In this document: piece by piece, positions 17,280-25,129 of the stretch
How the letters are laid out: each line of letters opens with the position of its first letter
Position numbering within the stretch: the stretch's first letter is position 1
Assembly (NCBI RefSeq): GCF_013364235.1
Contig: NZ_CP054919.1
Location: 5,178,267-5,242,266, forward strand
Reading direction: 5' to 3'
DNA length: 64,000 nt
Source of the DNA: Kitasatospora sp. NA04385
GTDB lineage: Bacteria > Actinomycetota > Actinomycetes > Streptomycetales > Streptomycetaceae
The notes under the pieces: model-generated
The model's database searches: none
What the model was told of the DNA's origin: nothing
The model's input: the letters and a program-made list of their open reading frames with translations, nothing else
Made by a program: the position numbers and the translations under genes

Positions 17280-17819
17280 GTGCCCAAGCCCCTCGCCCTC
17301 GACTTCGACCCGATCGCCCGCGCCGACGAGCTCTGGACGCTGCGCTGGGGCAAGGTGCCCTCGATGGCGGCGATCACCTCGGTGATGCGCGCCCACCAGA
17401 TCCTGCTCGCCCGGGTCGACGCGGTGGTCAAGCCCTACGGCCTCACCTTCGCCCGCTACGAGGCGCTGGTGCTGCTCACCTTCAGCCGCTCCGGCGAACT
17501 CCCGCTCTCCAAGATCGGCGAGCGCCTGATGGTCCACCCCACCAGCGTCACCAACACCGTCGACCGCCTGGAGCGCTCCGGCCTGGTCGCCCGCCGCCCC
17601 AACCCGCTGGACGGCCGCGGCGTCCTCGCCGCCATCACCGACCGCGGCCGCCAGGTGGTCGAGCAGGCCACCCGCGAACTCGTCGCCGTCGAGTTCGGCC
17701 TGGACGGCTACGACGCCGACGCCTGCGCGGAGGTCTTCGAACTGCTGCGCCCGCTGCGGGTCGCCGCCGGGGACTTCGAGCTGCCCCGGCAGGAGGGCCC
17801 CGGCCGGGACGGGGCGTAG
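17280..17819 (+). CDS. MarR-family transcriptional regulator
   Basis: A 179-residue winged-helix regulator. The DNA-binding region reads ELPLSKIGERLMVHPTSVTNTVDRLERSGLV, followed by the wing NPLDGRGVLAAITDRG. The N-terminal dimerisation helix region includes MAAITSVMRAHQILLARVD. The GTG at 17280 follows AAGGGG. DUF3817 and icmA lie downstream on the same strand, a synteny remembered from S. coelicolor. A palindrome at 17223-17238 suggests autoregulation. Effector unknown. Confidence 0.9.
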   Translation: MPKPLALDFDPIARADELWTLRWGKVPSMAAITSVMRAHQILLARVDAVVKPYGLTFARYEALVLLTFSRSGELPLSKIGERLMVHPTSVTNTVDRLERSGLVARRPNPLDGRGVLAAITDRGRQVVEQATRELVAVEFGLDGYDADACAEVFELLRPLRVAAGDFELPRQEGPGRDGA

Positions 17820-17896
17820 GGGCGGTTACCCTCGTACGAGCGGTGCGCCCGAGGTGGGCGCGACCCACGGACGGGCCGAGCGAGGCGAGGTAAGAG

Positions 17897-18238
17897 ATGA
17901 AGGCGACCCCCCTGCTGGGCTGGTACCGGGCCCTGGCGATCGCGACCGGTGTCGCGCTCCTGGTGTTCTGCGGGTTCATCGTCGCCAAGTACGGCTTCGA
18001 CGCGGGCGCCGACGCCACCACGTACGTCGCGATGGTGCACGGCTACCTCTACATCGGCTACTTCGTGGTGACCTTCCTGCTCGGCCAGCGGCTCAAGTGG
18101 CCGCTCGGCCGGATGGTCGCCTTCCTGGCCGCCGGCTGCATCCCGTTCGCCTCCTTCGTCGCCGAGCGCAAGGCGGTCGCCGAGGCCCGGACCAAGCTGG
18201 TCCCCGCCCAGGCCGCCCGCGAGACCGCCGGCGTCTGA
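17897..18238 (+). CDS. DUF3817 small membrane protein
   Basis: A 113-residue protein with three hydrophobic segments: ALAIATGVALLVFCGFIV, MVHGYLYIGYFVVTFLLG and MVAFLAAGCIPFASFVAERK. It is paralogous to the protein at 14.8 kb, and the VHGYLY and PFASFVAER motifs mark DUF3817. The ATG follows GAGGTAAGAG. It sits 77 bases after the MarR gene and ends in a strong hairpin. Function unknown. Confidence 0.87.
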   Translation: MKATPLLGWYRALAIATGVALLVFCGFIVAKYGFDAGADATTYVAMVHGYLYIGYFVVTFLLGQRLKWPLGRMVAFLAAGCIPFASFVAERKAVAEARTKLVPAQAARETAGV

Positions 18239-18247
18239 CCGACCGCC

Positions 18248-18289
18248 CCGAGCGCCCCTCCCCCCGTCCGCCGGGGGAGGGGCGCTCGG
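18248..18289. terminator. Strong hairpin terminator after DUF3817
   Basis: A perfect 17-base stem (18248-18264 with 18273-18289) closes an 8-base loop starting ten bases after the DUF3817 stop. It insulates the icmA operator and promoter region that follows. Confidence 0.75.
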
Positions 18290-18326
18290 CGTTCCCCGCC
18301 CCGTCCGGCGGGTGGCCGTCGACAGG

Positions 18327-18365
18327 TACTAGGACGTCCGAGTAAATTACTAGGACATCCAAGTA
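18327..18365. promoter_or_regulatory. Two tandem 18-bp palindromic operators upstream of icmA
   Basis: TACTAGGACGTCCGAGTA at 18327-18344 and TACTAGGACATCCAAGTA at 18348-18365 share the form TACT-N-GGACRTCC-N-AGTA. The first is fully palindromic apart from the N positions; the second has one central change. Their centres are 21 bases apart, two helical turns, on the same DNA face. They probably bind a dimeric repressor that senses acyl-CoA or branched-chain metabolites and controls icmA. The regulator is not identified. Confidence 0.7.
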
Positions 18366-18415
18366 GTTCTGCCGCCCCCACGAGGAGCGGCCGCACGGAG
18401 CGGGAGTCGGAGCCG

Positions 18416-20116
18416 ATGGACGCCGAGCAGATCGAGGCCGGGCGGCAGCGCTGGCAGCAGCGGTACGACGGGGCGCGCAAGCGCGAGGCGGACTTCACCA
18501 CGCTCAGCGGCGAGGCCGTCGAGCCGGTCTACGGCCCGCCCCCGGGCCAGGACGTCGAGGGCTTCGAGCGGATCGGCTGGCCCGGCGAGTACCCCTACAC
18601 CCGCGGCCTGCACCCCACCGGCTACCGCGGCCGCGCCTGGACCATCCGCCAGTTCGCCGGCTTCGGCAACGCCGAGCAGACCAACGAGCGCTACCGGATG
18701 ATCCTCGACTCCGGCGGCGGCGGCCTCTCGGTCGCCTTCGACATGCCGACCCTGATGGGCTACGACTCCGACGACGCCCGCTCGCTCGGCGAGGTCGGCC
18801 ACTGCGGCGTCGCCATCGACTCCGCCGCCGACATGGAGGTGCTGTTCCGCGGCATCCCGCTCGGCGAGGTCACCACCTCGATGACCATCAGCGGCCCCGC
18901 CGTCCCGGTCTTCTGCATGTACCTGGTCGCCGCCGAGCGCCAGGGCGTCGACCCCGGCGTCCTCAACGGCACCCTGCAGACCGACATCTTCAAGGAGTAC
19001 ATCGCGCAGAAGGAGTGGCTCTTCGCCCCCGAGCCGCACCTGCGCCTGATCGGCGACCTGATGGAGCACTGCGCGGCCGGCATCCCCGCCTACAAGCCGC
19101 TCTCGGTCTCCGGCTACCACATCCGCGAGGCCGGGGCCACGGCCGCCCAGGAGCTCGCCTACACCCTCGCCGACGGCCTGGCCTACGTCGAGCTCGGCCT
19201 CTCCCGCGGCCTGGACGTCGACGTGTTCGCCCCCGGCCTGTCCTTCTTCTTCGACGCCCACCTCGACTTCTTCGAGGAGATCGCCAAGTTCCGCGCCGCC
19301 CGCCGGATCTGGGCCCGCTGGATGCGCGACCACTTCGGCGCGAAGACCGAGAAGGCGCAGTGGCTGCGCTTCCACACCCAGACCGCCGGCGTCTCGCTCA
19401 CCGCCCAGCAGCCGTACAACAACGTGGTCCGCACCGCCGTCGAGGCGCTCTCCGCCGTGCTGGGCGGCACCAACTCGCTGCACACCAACGCGCTCGACGA
19501 GACGCTCGCCCTGCCCAGCGAGCAGGCCGCCGAGATCGCCCTGCGCACCCAGCAGGTGATCATGGAGGAGACCGGCGTCACCAACGTCGCCGACCCGCTC
19601 GGCGGCTCCTGGTACGTCGAGGCGCTCACCGACCGGATCGAGGCCCAGGTCGAGGAGATCTTCCGGCGCATCCTGGAGAAGGGGAGCCCGGACGAGCGCG
19701 GCGCCGAGCACCCGATCGGCCCGATGACCGCCGGCATCCTGCGCGGCATCGAGGAGGGCTGGTTCACCGGCGAGATCGCCGAGGCCGCCTTCCGCTACCA
19801 GCAGGGCGTGGAGAAGGGCGACAAGCGCGTGGTCGGCGTCAACTGCCACCCCCGCAGCGTCACCCCCGAACTGGAGATCCTCCGGGTCAGCCACGAGGTC
19901 GAGCGCGAGCAGGTCCGCGTCCTGCGCGCGCGCAAGTCGCACCGCGACGAGGCCGCCGTCCGGGCCGGCCTGGACGCCATGCTCACCGCCGCCCGCGAGG
20001 GCACCAACATGATCGAGCCGATGCTGCGGGCCGTCCGGGCCGAGGCCACCCTCGGCGAGATCTGCCACGCGCTGCGCGAGGAGTGGGGCACCTACCGGGA
20101 GAACGCCAGCTTCTGA
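18416..20116 (+). CDS. icmA: Isobutyryl-CoA mutase large subunit
   Basis: Adenosylcobalamin-dependent interconversion of isobutyryl-CoA and n-butyryl-CoA; it supplies butyryl-CoA from valine and works with a small B12-binding subunit (IcmB) not in this window. The 566-residue length equals the known IcmA length. The substrate-determining residues are Phe80 (in IRQFAGFG) and Gln198 (EYIAQKEW); methylmalonyl-CoA mutase has Tyr and Arg there. The product lacks the C-terminal cobalamin-binding domain, as expected for IcmA. The ATG has a purine-rich site upstream. The double operator at 18327-18365 lies in its promoter region, and MeaB at 4.6 kb is a plausible chaperone. Confidence 0.93.
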   Translation: MDAEQIEAGRQRWQQRYDGARKREADFTTLSGEAVEPVYGPPPGQDVEGFERIGWPGEYPYTRGLHPTGYRGRAWTIRQFAGFGNAEQTNERYRMILDSGGGGLSVAFDMPTLMGYDSDDARSLGEVGHCGVAIDSAADMEVLFRGIPLGEVTTSMTISGPAVPVFCMYLVAAERQGVDPGVLNGTLQTDIFKEYIAQKEWLFAPEPHLRLIGDLMEHCAAGIPAYKPLSVSGYHIREAGATAAQELAYTLADGLAYVELGLSRGLDVDVFAPGLSFFFDAHLDFFEEIAKFRAARRIWARWMRDHFGAKTEKAQWLRFHTQTAGVSLTAQQPYNNVVRTAVEALSAVLGGTNSLHTNALDETLALPSEQAAEIALRTQQVIMEETGVTNVADPLGGSWYVEALTDRIEAQVEEIFRRILEKGSPDERGAEHPIGPMTAGILRGIEEGWFTGEIAEAAFRYQQGVEKGDKRVVGVNCHPRSVTPELEILRVSHEVEREQVRVLRARKSHRDEAAVRAGLDAMLTAAREGTNMIEPMLRAVRAEATLGEICHALREEWGTYRENASF

Positions 20117-20181
20117 GGCCCGTCCGGGGCCCGGGGGAACCGCCCGGTTCCGCCGGACAGGCGCTCCTCCGCCCACCGATA

Positions 20182-20209
20182 CTCGAAGCTCGAAGATCGA
20201 AGATCGAGG
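20182..20209. repeat. Four tandem 7-bp repeats upstream of the ECF sigma gene
   Basis: CTCGAAG, CTCGAAG, ATCGAAG and ATCGAGG follow one another without spacers, 25 bases before the sigma-factor ATG. The period is not helical and the array could be a slippage product. It lies where a promoter or leader would be, so a regulatory effect is possible. Confidence 0.6.
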
Positions 20210-20233
20210 ACCGACGGGAAGGAACCCGGACGC

Positions 20234-21106
20234 ATGAGTGGGGGAGCGCTGCTCGCCGAGCGGTTCGAGACGCACCGGCCGAGGCTGCGGGCGGTGGCGT
20301 ACCGGATGCTGGGGTCGCTCGGCGAGGCCGAGGACGTGGTGCAGGAGACCTGGCTGCGGCTCGACCGGCACGCCGGGGAGGTGGACAACCTGGGCGGCTG
20401 GCTGACCACCGTCGCCTCCCGGATCTGCCTGAACGAGCTGCGCGGTCGGCAGCGGCGGCGGGAGGAGGAGCTGGACACCTCGGTGCCCGACCCGGTGCTG
20501 GCCGCGCCGGAGCGGGGCGACCCGGAGGCGGCGGCGCTGCTGGGCGACCGGGTGGGGCTGGCGCTGCAGGTGGTGCTGGGCACGCTGGGCCCGGCGGAGC
20601 GGCTGGCGTTCGTGCTGCACGACCTGTTCGCGGTGCCGCTGGAGGACATCGCGCCGCTGCTGGAGAAGTCCCCGGCGGCGGTGCGGCAGTCGGTGAGCCG
20701 GGCCCGCAGGCGGGTCAAGGAGCGGGCGCCGGAGCCGGACCGCGACCCGGCGGCGCAGCGGGCCGTGGTGGAGGCCTTCCTCGCGGCGTCCCGGGAGGGC
20801 GACTTCGCGGGCCTGGTGGCGGTGCTGGCCCCGGACGCGGTGCTGCGGGCGGACGGCGGCACGGCCATGGCGGCGCTCAGCAAGGTGATCCGCGGCAACA
20901 CGGCGATCGCGTCGTCGGCGCAGAACTTCCGGCACCTGGCGCCGTTCGCCCGCCTGGTGCTGGTGAACGGTGCCTACGGCACGCTGACGGTGGTCGACGG
21001 CGAGCCGGTCTCGGTGATGTCGTTCACCGTGGTGGACGGCCTGGTCGCGCGGATCGAGGTGCTGAGCGACCCGGACCGGCTGGCCGGGCTCAAGCTGCCC
21101 GGCTGA
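20234..21106 (+). CDS. ECF sigma factor with SnoaL-like C-terminal domain (ECF41-like)
   Basis: A 290-residue extracytoplasmic-function sigma factor. Sigma region 2 covers RLRAVAYRMLGSLGEAEDVVQETWLRL; region 4 covers ERLAFVLHDLFAVPLEDIAPLLEKSPAAVRQSVSRARRRVK. Instead of a separate anti-sigma gene it has a C-terminal SnoaL-like domain (DPAAQRAVVEAFLAASREGDF onward) that in ECF41 proteins controls activity in cis. The end motif DPDRLAGL resembles the ECF41 NPDKL signature. The ATG follows GAAGGA. It is convergent with the TetR gene seven bases away, with a short palindrome (21102-21118) over both stops. Target promoters unknown. Confidence 0.88.
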   Translation: MSGGALLAERFETHRPRLRAVAYRMLGSLGEAEDVVQETWLRLDRHAGEVDNLGGWLTTVASRICLNELRGRQRRREEELDTSVPDPVLAAPERGDPEAAALLGDRVGLALQVVLGTLGPAERLAFVLHDLFAVPLEDIAPLLEKSPAAVRQSVSRARRRVKERAPEPDRDPAAQRAVVEAFLAASREGDFAGLVAVLAPDAVLRADGGTAMAALSKVIRGNTAIASSAQNFRHLAPFARLVLVNGAYGTLTVVDGEPVSVMSFTVVDGLVARIEVLSDPDRLAGLKLPG

Positions 21107-21113
21107 GCCGGGC

Positions 21114-21779
21114 TCAGCGCAGCAGCCCCGGGAGGGGGCCCAGCAGCAGGGTGGTGAAGCGGCGGATCCAGTCCGCGGTGACGGGTTCGCCGCTCACCAG
21201 CAGCCGGTGCTCGACGGTGCCGGCGATGGTGTCGAAGATGATGCCGATCTCCTCGGCCGCGGCGGCCGGGTCCCGGTCGGGGTCCATCTCGCCGCGGGCC
21301 TGGGCGTTGGCCCGGCCGAGCTCGACCAGCAGCTTCTGCGGCTGGACGATGCGCTCCCGGATCCGCCGGCGCAGCTGCGGGTCGCGGGAGCCCTCGGCGA
21401 ACAGGGCGAGCAGCGCGGCCTGGGTCTCGGGCCGGCTGAGCAGTTCGGCGAAGCGGGCGACCACGGCCTCGATGTCGGCCTGCAGGCTGCCGAGGTCGGC
21501 GCACTCCAGCTGGTCGAAGAGGCTGGCGATGGCGTCGACCACCAGTTCGCTCTTGGACGGCCAGCGCCGGTAGAGGGTGGTCTTGGCGACGCCGGCCCGC
21601 TGGGCGACGTCGCCCATGGTGAGCCCGCCCCAGCCGAGTTCGGCGAGCGCCTCGCGGGTGGCGTCCAGGATGGCCTGGTCGGCGGCGGCGCTGCGGGGCC
21701 GTCCCTTGCCGCGCACGAGCGGGGCCGCACCGGCCGGCGGGTCCGGGTGCTCGGCGGGCTGCCGGGTGGTGGGGGCCAC
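21114..21779 (-). CDS. TetR-family transcriptional regulator
   Basis: A 221-residue repressor. The helix-turn-helix is LTMGDVAQRAGVAKTTLYRRWPSKSELV, after a basic RGKGRPRSAAADQAI lead-in. The C-terminal ligand domain resembles the TetR_C_11 type (SRDPQLRRRIRERIV). The GTG at 21779 is preceded by GGAGG with a 4-base gap; the longer form from 21851 would start inside the operator. TTACT-N4-AGTAA lies 17 bases upstream. A near-identical site occurs before the DUF6230 operon, a possible target. The divergent neighbour is the thioredoxin-TPR gene. Confidence 0.9.
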   Translation of the reverse strand: MAPTTRQPAEHPDPPAGAAPLVRGKGRPRSAAADQAILDATREALAELGWGGLTMGDVAQRAGVAKTTLYRRWPSKSELVVDAIASLFDQLECADLGSLQADIEAVVARFAELLSRPETQAALLALFAEGSRDPQLRRRIRERIVQPQKLLVELGRANAQARGEMDPDRDPAAAAEEIGIIFDTIAGTVEHRLLVSGEPVTADWIRRFTTLLLGPLPGLLR

Positions 21780-21795
21780 CTCGCCTCCAGACTGT

Positions 21796-21809
21796 TTACT
21801 CAGAAGTAA
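21796..21809. promoter_or_regulatory. TetR-type operator TTACT-N4-AGTAA
   Basis: TTACTCAGAAGTAA has perfect 5-base arms around four bases and lies just upstream of the TetR ribosome site. It stands out because it is AT-rich in a GC-rich background. A closely related 14-mer of the same architecture is at 23368-23381. Confidence 0.6.
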
Positions 21810-21904
21810 CTTTGCGGTCCCACGGTAGCGACCGGGCGCCCGGACCGGCACCCGCCCGGTGGCGGAAAGTGGGGCAGCTCACGCTCCGGGAGGGGGCGGG
21901 GGGC

Positions 21905-21948
21905 TTGCGGGGGGAGCCCGGGGGACAGATACGCTACGACCAGTAGCG
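21905..21948 (+). promoter_or_regulatory. Possible promoter of the thioredoxin-TPR gene
   Basis: TTGCGG (21905-21910) and TACGCT (21930-21935) are 19 bases apart. An inverted repeat CGCTAC-N5-GTAGCG (21932-21948) overlaps the -10 and likely start point. It would leave a leader of about 170 bases before the ATG at 22117. Confidence 0.35.
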
Positions 21949-22116
21949 AAAGAGCGACGACCAACGGCGCCCCGCCCCATGGGATCGGGCGGGCGCGCGA
22001 CGCCGGTGGGGACCGGCGTCGAACGGTACGGGCCCCGCCGGGGAGGCGGGCGGCTCGCTCCGGCTTTTCCGGGCGGATGGCGCCCGGCACCGGCTCCGGC
22101 GGGGGAGGATAGAGCC

Positions 22117-23097
22117 ATGCAGTCACGGAATTCGCGTCTCAACAGCTCCGCCCTGCGCGGTGCGGTGGACCTCGCCGCGGTGAAGGCGGCCGGGGAGGCC
22201 GCCCAGAAGGCCGAGCAGACCAGGGCCGAACGGGCCCGTCAGGCGGCGGCGGGCGAGGGCCCGGCGCCCGCCGACCACCCCCTGGTGCTGGACGTCACCG
22301 AGGAGACCTTCGAGGTCGAGGTGGTCCAGCGCTCCGCCGAGGTCCCGGTGGTGGTGGACTTCTGGGCCGAGTGGTGCGGCCCCTGCAAGCAGCTCAGCCC
22401 GGTGCTGGAGCGCCTCGCCGAGGAGTACGCGGGCCGGATCGTGCTCGCCAAGATCGACGTGGACGCCAACCAGCTGATCGCCCAGCAGTTCGGCATCCAG
22501 GGCATCCCGGCCGTCATGGCCGTGGTGGCGGGCCAGCTGGTGCCGCTGTTCCAGGGCGCCGAGAGCGAGCCCAACGTCCGCAAGATCCTGGACCAGCTGA
22601 TCGCGGTGGCCGAGCAGCGCTTCGGCATCGTCGGCGGCGCGGCGGGCGGCGGCGAGGGCGCGGCGGCCGAGCCGCGGGTGCCGGCCGACCCGGCGCTGGA
22701 GGCGGCGCACGACGCGCTGGACCGGGGCGACCTGGCCGGTGCGGTGCAGGCGTACCAGAACGTGCTGAGCGACCGGCCCGGGCACGTCGAGGCCAAGCTC
22801 GGCCTGGCCCAGGCCCAGCTGCTGCAGCGGGTGGAGCGGCTCGACCCGCAGCAGGTGCGCGCCGACGCGGCGGCCGACCCGAAGGACGTGCCGGCCCAGC
22901 TCCGCGCCGCCGACCTGGACCTGGTCGGCGGCCACGTGGAGGACGCCTTCGGCCGGCTGGTGGACACCGTCGCCCGGACGTTCGGGGACGACCGGGACGC
23001 GGCCCGGCTGCGGCTGCTGGAGCTGTTCGAGGTGATCGGTCCGGAGGACCCGCGCACCGTGGCGGCCCGGCAGGCGCTGGCCCGGGTGCTGTTCTGA
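22117..23097 (+). CDS. Thioredoxin-domain protein with C-terminal tetratricopeptide-like region
   Basis: A 326-residue cytoplasmic protein resembling CnoX/YbbN-type co-chaperones. After a charged coiled N-terminus (residues 1-50) there is a thioredoxin fold with active site WCGPC at residues 86-90 and the cis-Pro loop GIQGIPAVMAV. From about residue 190 there are TPR-like helices (AHDALDRGDLAGAVQAYQNVLSDRP). Having both active-site Cys distinguishes it from YbbN, so redox activity is possible. The ATG is preceded by GGGGGAGG. A long perfect hairpin terminates it. Confidence 0.9.
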   Translation: MQSRNSRLNSSALRGAVDLAAVKAAGEAAQKAEQTRAERARQAAAGEGPAPADHPLVLDVTEETFEVEVVQRSAEVPVVVDFWAEWCGPCKQLSPVLERLAEEYAGRIVLAKIDVDANQLIAQQFGIQGIPAVMAVVAGQLVPLFQGAESEPNVRKILDQLIAVAEQRFGIVGGAAGGGEGAAAEPRVPADPALEAAHDALDRGDLAGAVQAYQNVLSDRPGHVEAKLGLAQAQLLQRVERLDPQQVRADAAADPKDVPAQLRAADLDLVGGHVEDAFGRLVDTVARTFGDDRDAARLRLLELFEVIGPEDPRTVAARQALARVLF

Positions 23098-23226
23098 GGC
23101 ACCGCCGGACCGCCGTCCCGGGCGCCGTCCCGCGGCACCCGGTGACACCGAGGGTGACCTGCGGTGTCGTCGGCGATTTGACGACTTTCGAGTGCCTTCG
23201 GGGCGCGTTTACCAAATCTTGACATC

Positions 23227-23263
23227 ACCCCTCCGCCATCACCGAATGTGATGGCGGAGGGGT
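23227..23263 (+). terminator. Rho-independent terminator of the thioredoxin-TPR gene
   Basis: A perfect 16-base stem (23227-23242 with 23248-23263) with a 5-base loop, followed by GTTTCGTT, about 130 bases after the stop. The remainder of the 590-base gap (23264-23686) holds the promoter region of the DUF6230 operon and no credible gene. Confidence 0.85.
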
Positions 23264-23367
23264 GTTTCGTTGGTGTTTCCGCGAGTGAAAAACGGTCGAA
23301 CCTGCGATTTTGGTCACTCTCCGTTGCGGAACCTCTGATTCCATGATCAGCCCCGGTTGCTGTTGGA

Positions 23368-23381
23368 TTACCCGTCAGTAA
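23368..23381. promoter_or_regulatory. Second TTACY-N4-AGTAA site, upstream of the DUF6230 operon
   Basis: TTACCCGTCAGTAA differs from the TetR-operator candidate at 21796-21809 at one arm position and the spacer only, with identical length. It lies about 305 bases before the DUF6230 start, in the presumed promoter region. It may place this operon under the nearby TetR regulator. Confidence 0.45.
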
Positions 23382-23686
23382 CGGACCTCTTGTGCTCAGC
23401 CCTGGATTGGACAACGATCGGCGACGCCCGGTCCCTCGGCGACGAGGGGTCCCCGCCGGGTTGAGGGCAGGGGGGTAACCGCGGATCCCACGCAGCGGTT
23501 CCTGGCCTCGCAACGGCCGCGCACCCGTGCGGCCGCACGGTTGTCGCTCGGGGGGACCGCCGTCGCCGTCCCCTCGGCGCAGGCGCTCTCCGCTACCGAG
23601 GACGTAGCTCTCTCCCATCCCGGGCCGGACCACGTGCGGGACGCACCGGAACGACCGGAGATGTACGTCCTAGAAGGAGGACCCGC

Positions 23687-24337
23687 ATGTCCCAGTCCTA
23701 CGGCAAGACCCGCTGGAAGCGCTTCGCCCTGGTGATGGTGCCCAGCGTCGCGGCCACCGCCGCGATCGGCGTCTCGCTGGCCAACTCCGCGCTGGCGGCC
23801 TCGTTCTCGGTCTCCGGCCAGCAGTTCAAGGTCACCGTCGCCGACCTCCGCGGCGAGGGCTTCTCGCAGTTCGGCGGGGTCGACGCCGAGGCCAACCGCA
23901 CTCCGCACCCGGTGGCCATCTCGGCCTTCGACCACGCGAAGCTGCAGAACCTGTGCCAGTCGGTCGTCACCGACCTCGGCCCGCTCGGCAAGTGGACCCT
24001 GGTCCTCAAGGCCGGCGAGAGCACCAACCCGGACAAGCAGGTCGACGCCCAGCAGCTGCTGATCGACCTCAACCAGCTGAACGCCGACGCCGAGTTCAAG
24101 AACATCAACATCGGCCAGGACGCCAGCACCCTCAAGGGCAGTGCGGTCAAGAAGCTCCAGGACGACGGCGGCACGCTGCCGAGCGGCGCCCAGGGCTTCG
24201 CGCAGGCCGCCGAGGCCGCGCACCTCAGCAACGTCCAGCAGACCGCCTGGGCGACCTCGGCGGGCACCTTCACGCTGCCCGGCCTCAAGCTGAGCATCAA
24301 CCACCAGGACGACAAGAACACCTACGAGTGCTACTAG
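23687..24337 (+). CDS. DUF6230-family secreted or membrane-anchored protein
   Basis: A 216-residue actinobacterial protein. A signal or anchor segment covers residues 12-38 (FALVMVPSVAATAAIGVSLANSALAA), followed by a beta-rich domain starting SFSVSGQQFKVTVADL. It ends in NTYECY with a Cys near the C-terminus; another Cys lies in LQNLCQSVV, so a disulfide is possible. The ATG follows GAAGGAGG. It is the first gene of a three-gene operon with DUF6114 and a Pro-rich secreted protein. I recognise the family but know no established function. Confidence 0.85.
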   Translation: MSQSYGKTRWKRFALVMVPSVAATAAIGVSLANSALAASFSVSGQQFKVTVADLRGEGFSQFGGVDAEANRTPHPVAISAFDHAKLQNLCQSVVTDLGPLGKWTLVLKAGESTNPDKQVDAQQLLIDLNQLNADAEFKNINIGQDASTLKGSAVKKLQDDGGTLPSGAQGFAQAAEAAHLSNVQQTAWATSAGTFTLPGLKLSINHQDDKNTYECY

Positions 24338-24490
24338 TCCGCCCCTGAGGGCCCGCCGAGCGGGCCCGACGGCAGGACCAGCACACCCCGGTGGGAGGGG
24401 GCGGCCGAGCCGTCCCCTCCGCACCGCACCCCGGGCCCGGCCCGGAGCCGCCCGTCTTCCCCCTCGGACCCACCATCGAGGAGTCGCACC

Positions 24491-25129
24491 ATGTCCAGCG
24501 CAACCGTCGAGGCCTGGCCCGAGGGCCCGACCGGTCTGGTCGGCCGCACCCGCCGGGGGTTCCGCGCGTGGCGGCGCACCCGGCCGTTCTGGGGCGGGCT
24601 GCTCGCGATGATCGCCGGCGTTCCGATCCTCTACTTCCCGTACGCCAAGCTCAGCCTGGGCGGGCTGACGATCGCGATGGCCACCACCGCCGGCGCCGGC
24701 TCGCTGATCATCGGTCTGATGCTGATCGTGCTGGGGCTCACCGCCTGGTTCCAGCCGGTGGTGCGGATCTTCTGCGGGGTGGCGACCACCATCCTGGCGC
24801 TGATCTCCATCCCGGTCTCCAACCTGGGCGGCTTCGGCATGGGCTTCCTGCCCGGCCTGATCGCCGGCGGCCTGCTGGTGTCCTGGGCGCCGCTGCCGGC
24901 CCGGCCGGAGGCGGCCGAGGGCACCGCCGAGAGCGTCGCGGCGCAGACCGTGGAGAGCACGGAGACCGCGGAGGCCGCGGAGGGCGGGGCGCCCACCGCC
25001 CAGCTGCCCGCGCAGGCCGCCGCCGAACAGCCGCTGGAGTACGGCGCGGCCCCGCAGGCCGCCGCCCAGCAGCCCACCGTCCCGCAGCCCGCCCACCCGC
25101 AGTCCGCCGTCGAGGGGGAGCAGCGGTGA
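24491..25129 (+). CDS. DUF6114-family integral membrane protein
   Basis: A 212-residue protein. The first half has four membrane segments (FWGGLLAMIAGVPILYFPYAKL, SLIIGLMLIVLGLTAWF, VVRIFCGVATTILALISIPV, GFLPGLIAGGLLVSW). The second half is an Ala/Glu/Gln/Pro-rich cytoplasmic or extracellular tail. It lies 153 bases after the DUF6230 gene and overlaps the next gene by 4 bases. The consistent pairing of DUF6230 and DUF6114 in actinomycetes suggests a shared cell-envelope role, unproven. Confidence 0.85.
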   Translation: MSSATVEAWPEGPTGLVGRTRRGFRAWRRTRPFWGGLLAMIAGVPILYFPYAKLSLGGLTIAMATTAGAGSLIIGLMLIVLGLTAWFQPVVRIFCGVATTILALISIPVSNLGGFGMGFLPGLIAGGLLVSWAPLPARPEAAEGTAESVAAQTVESTETAEAAEGGAPTAQLPAQAAAEQPLEYGAAPQAAAQQPTVPQPAHPQSAVEGEQR

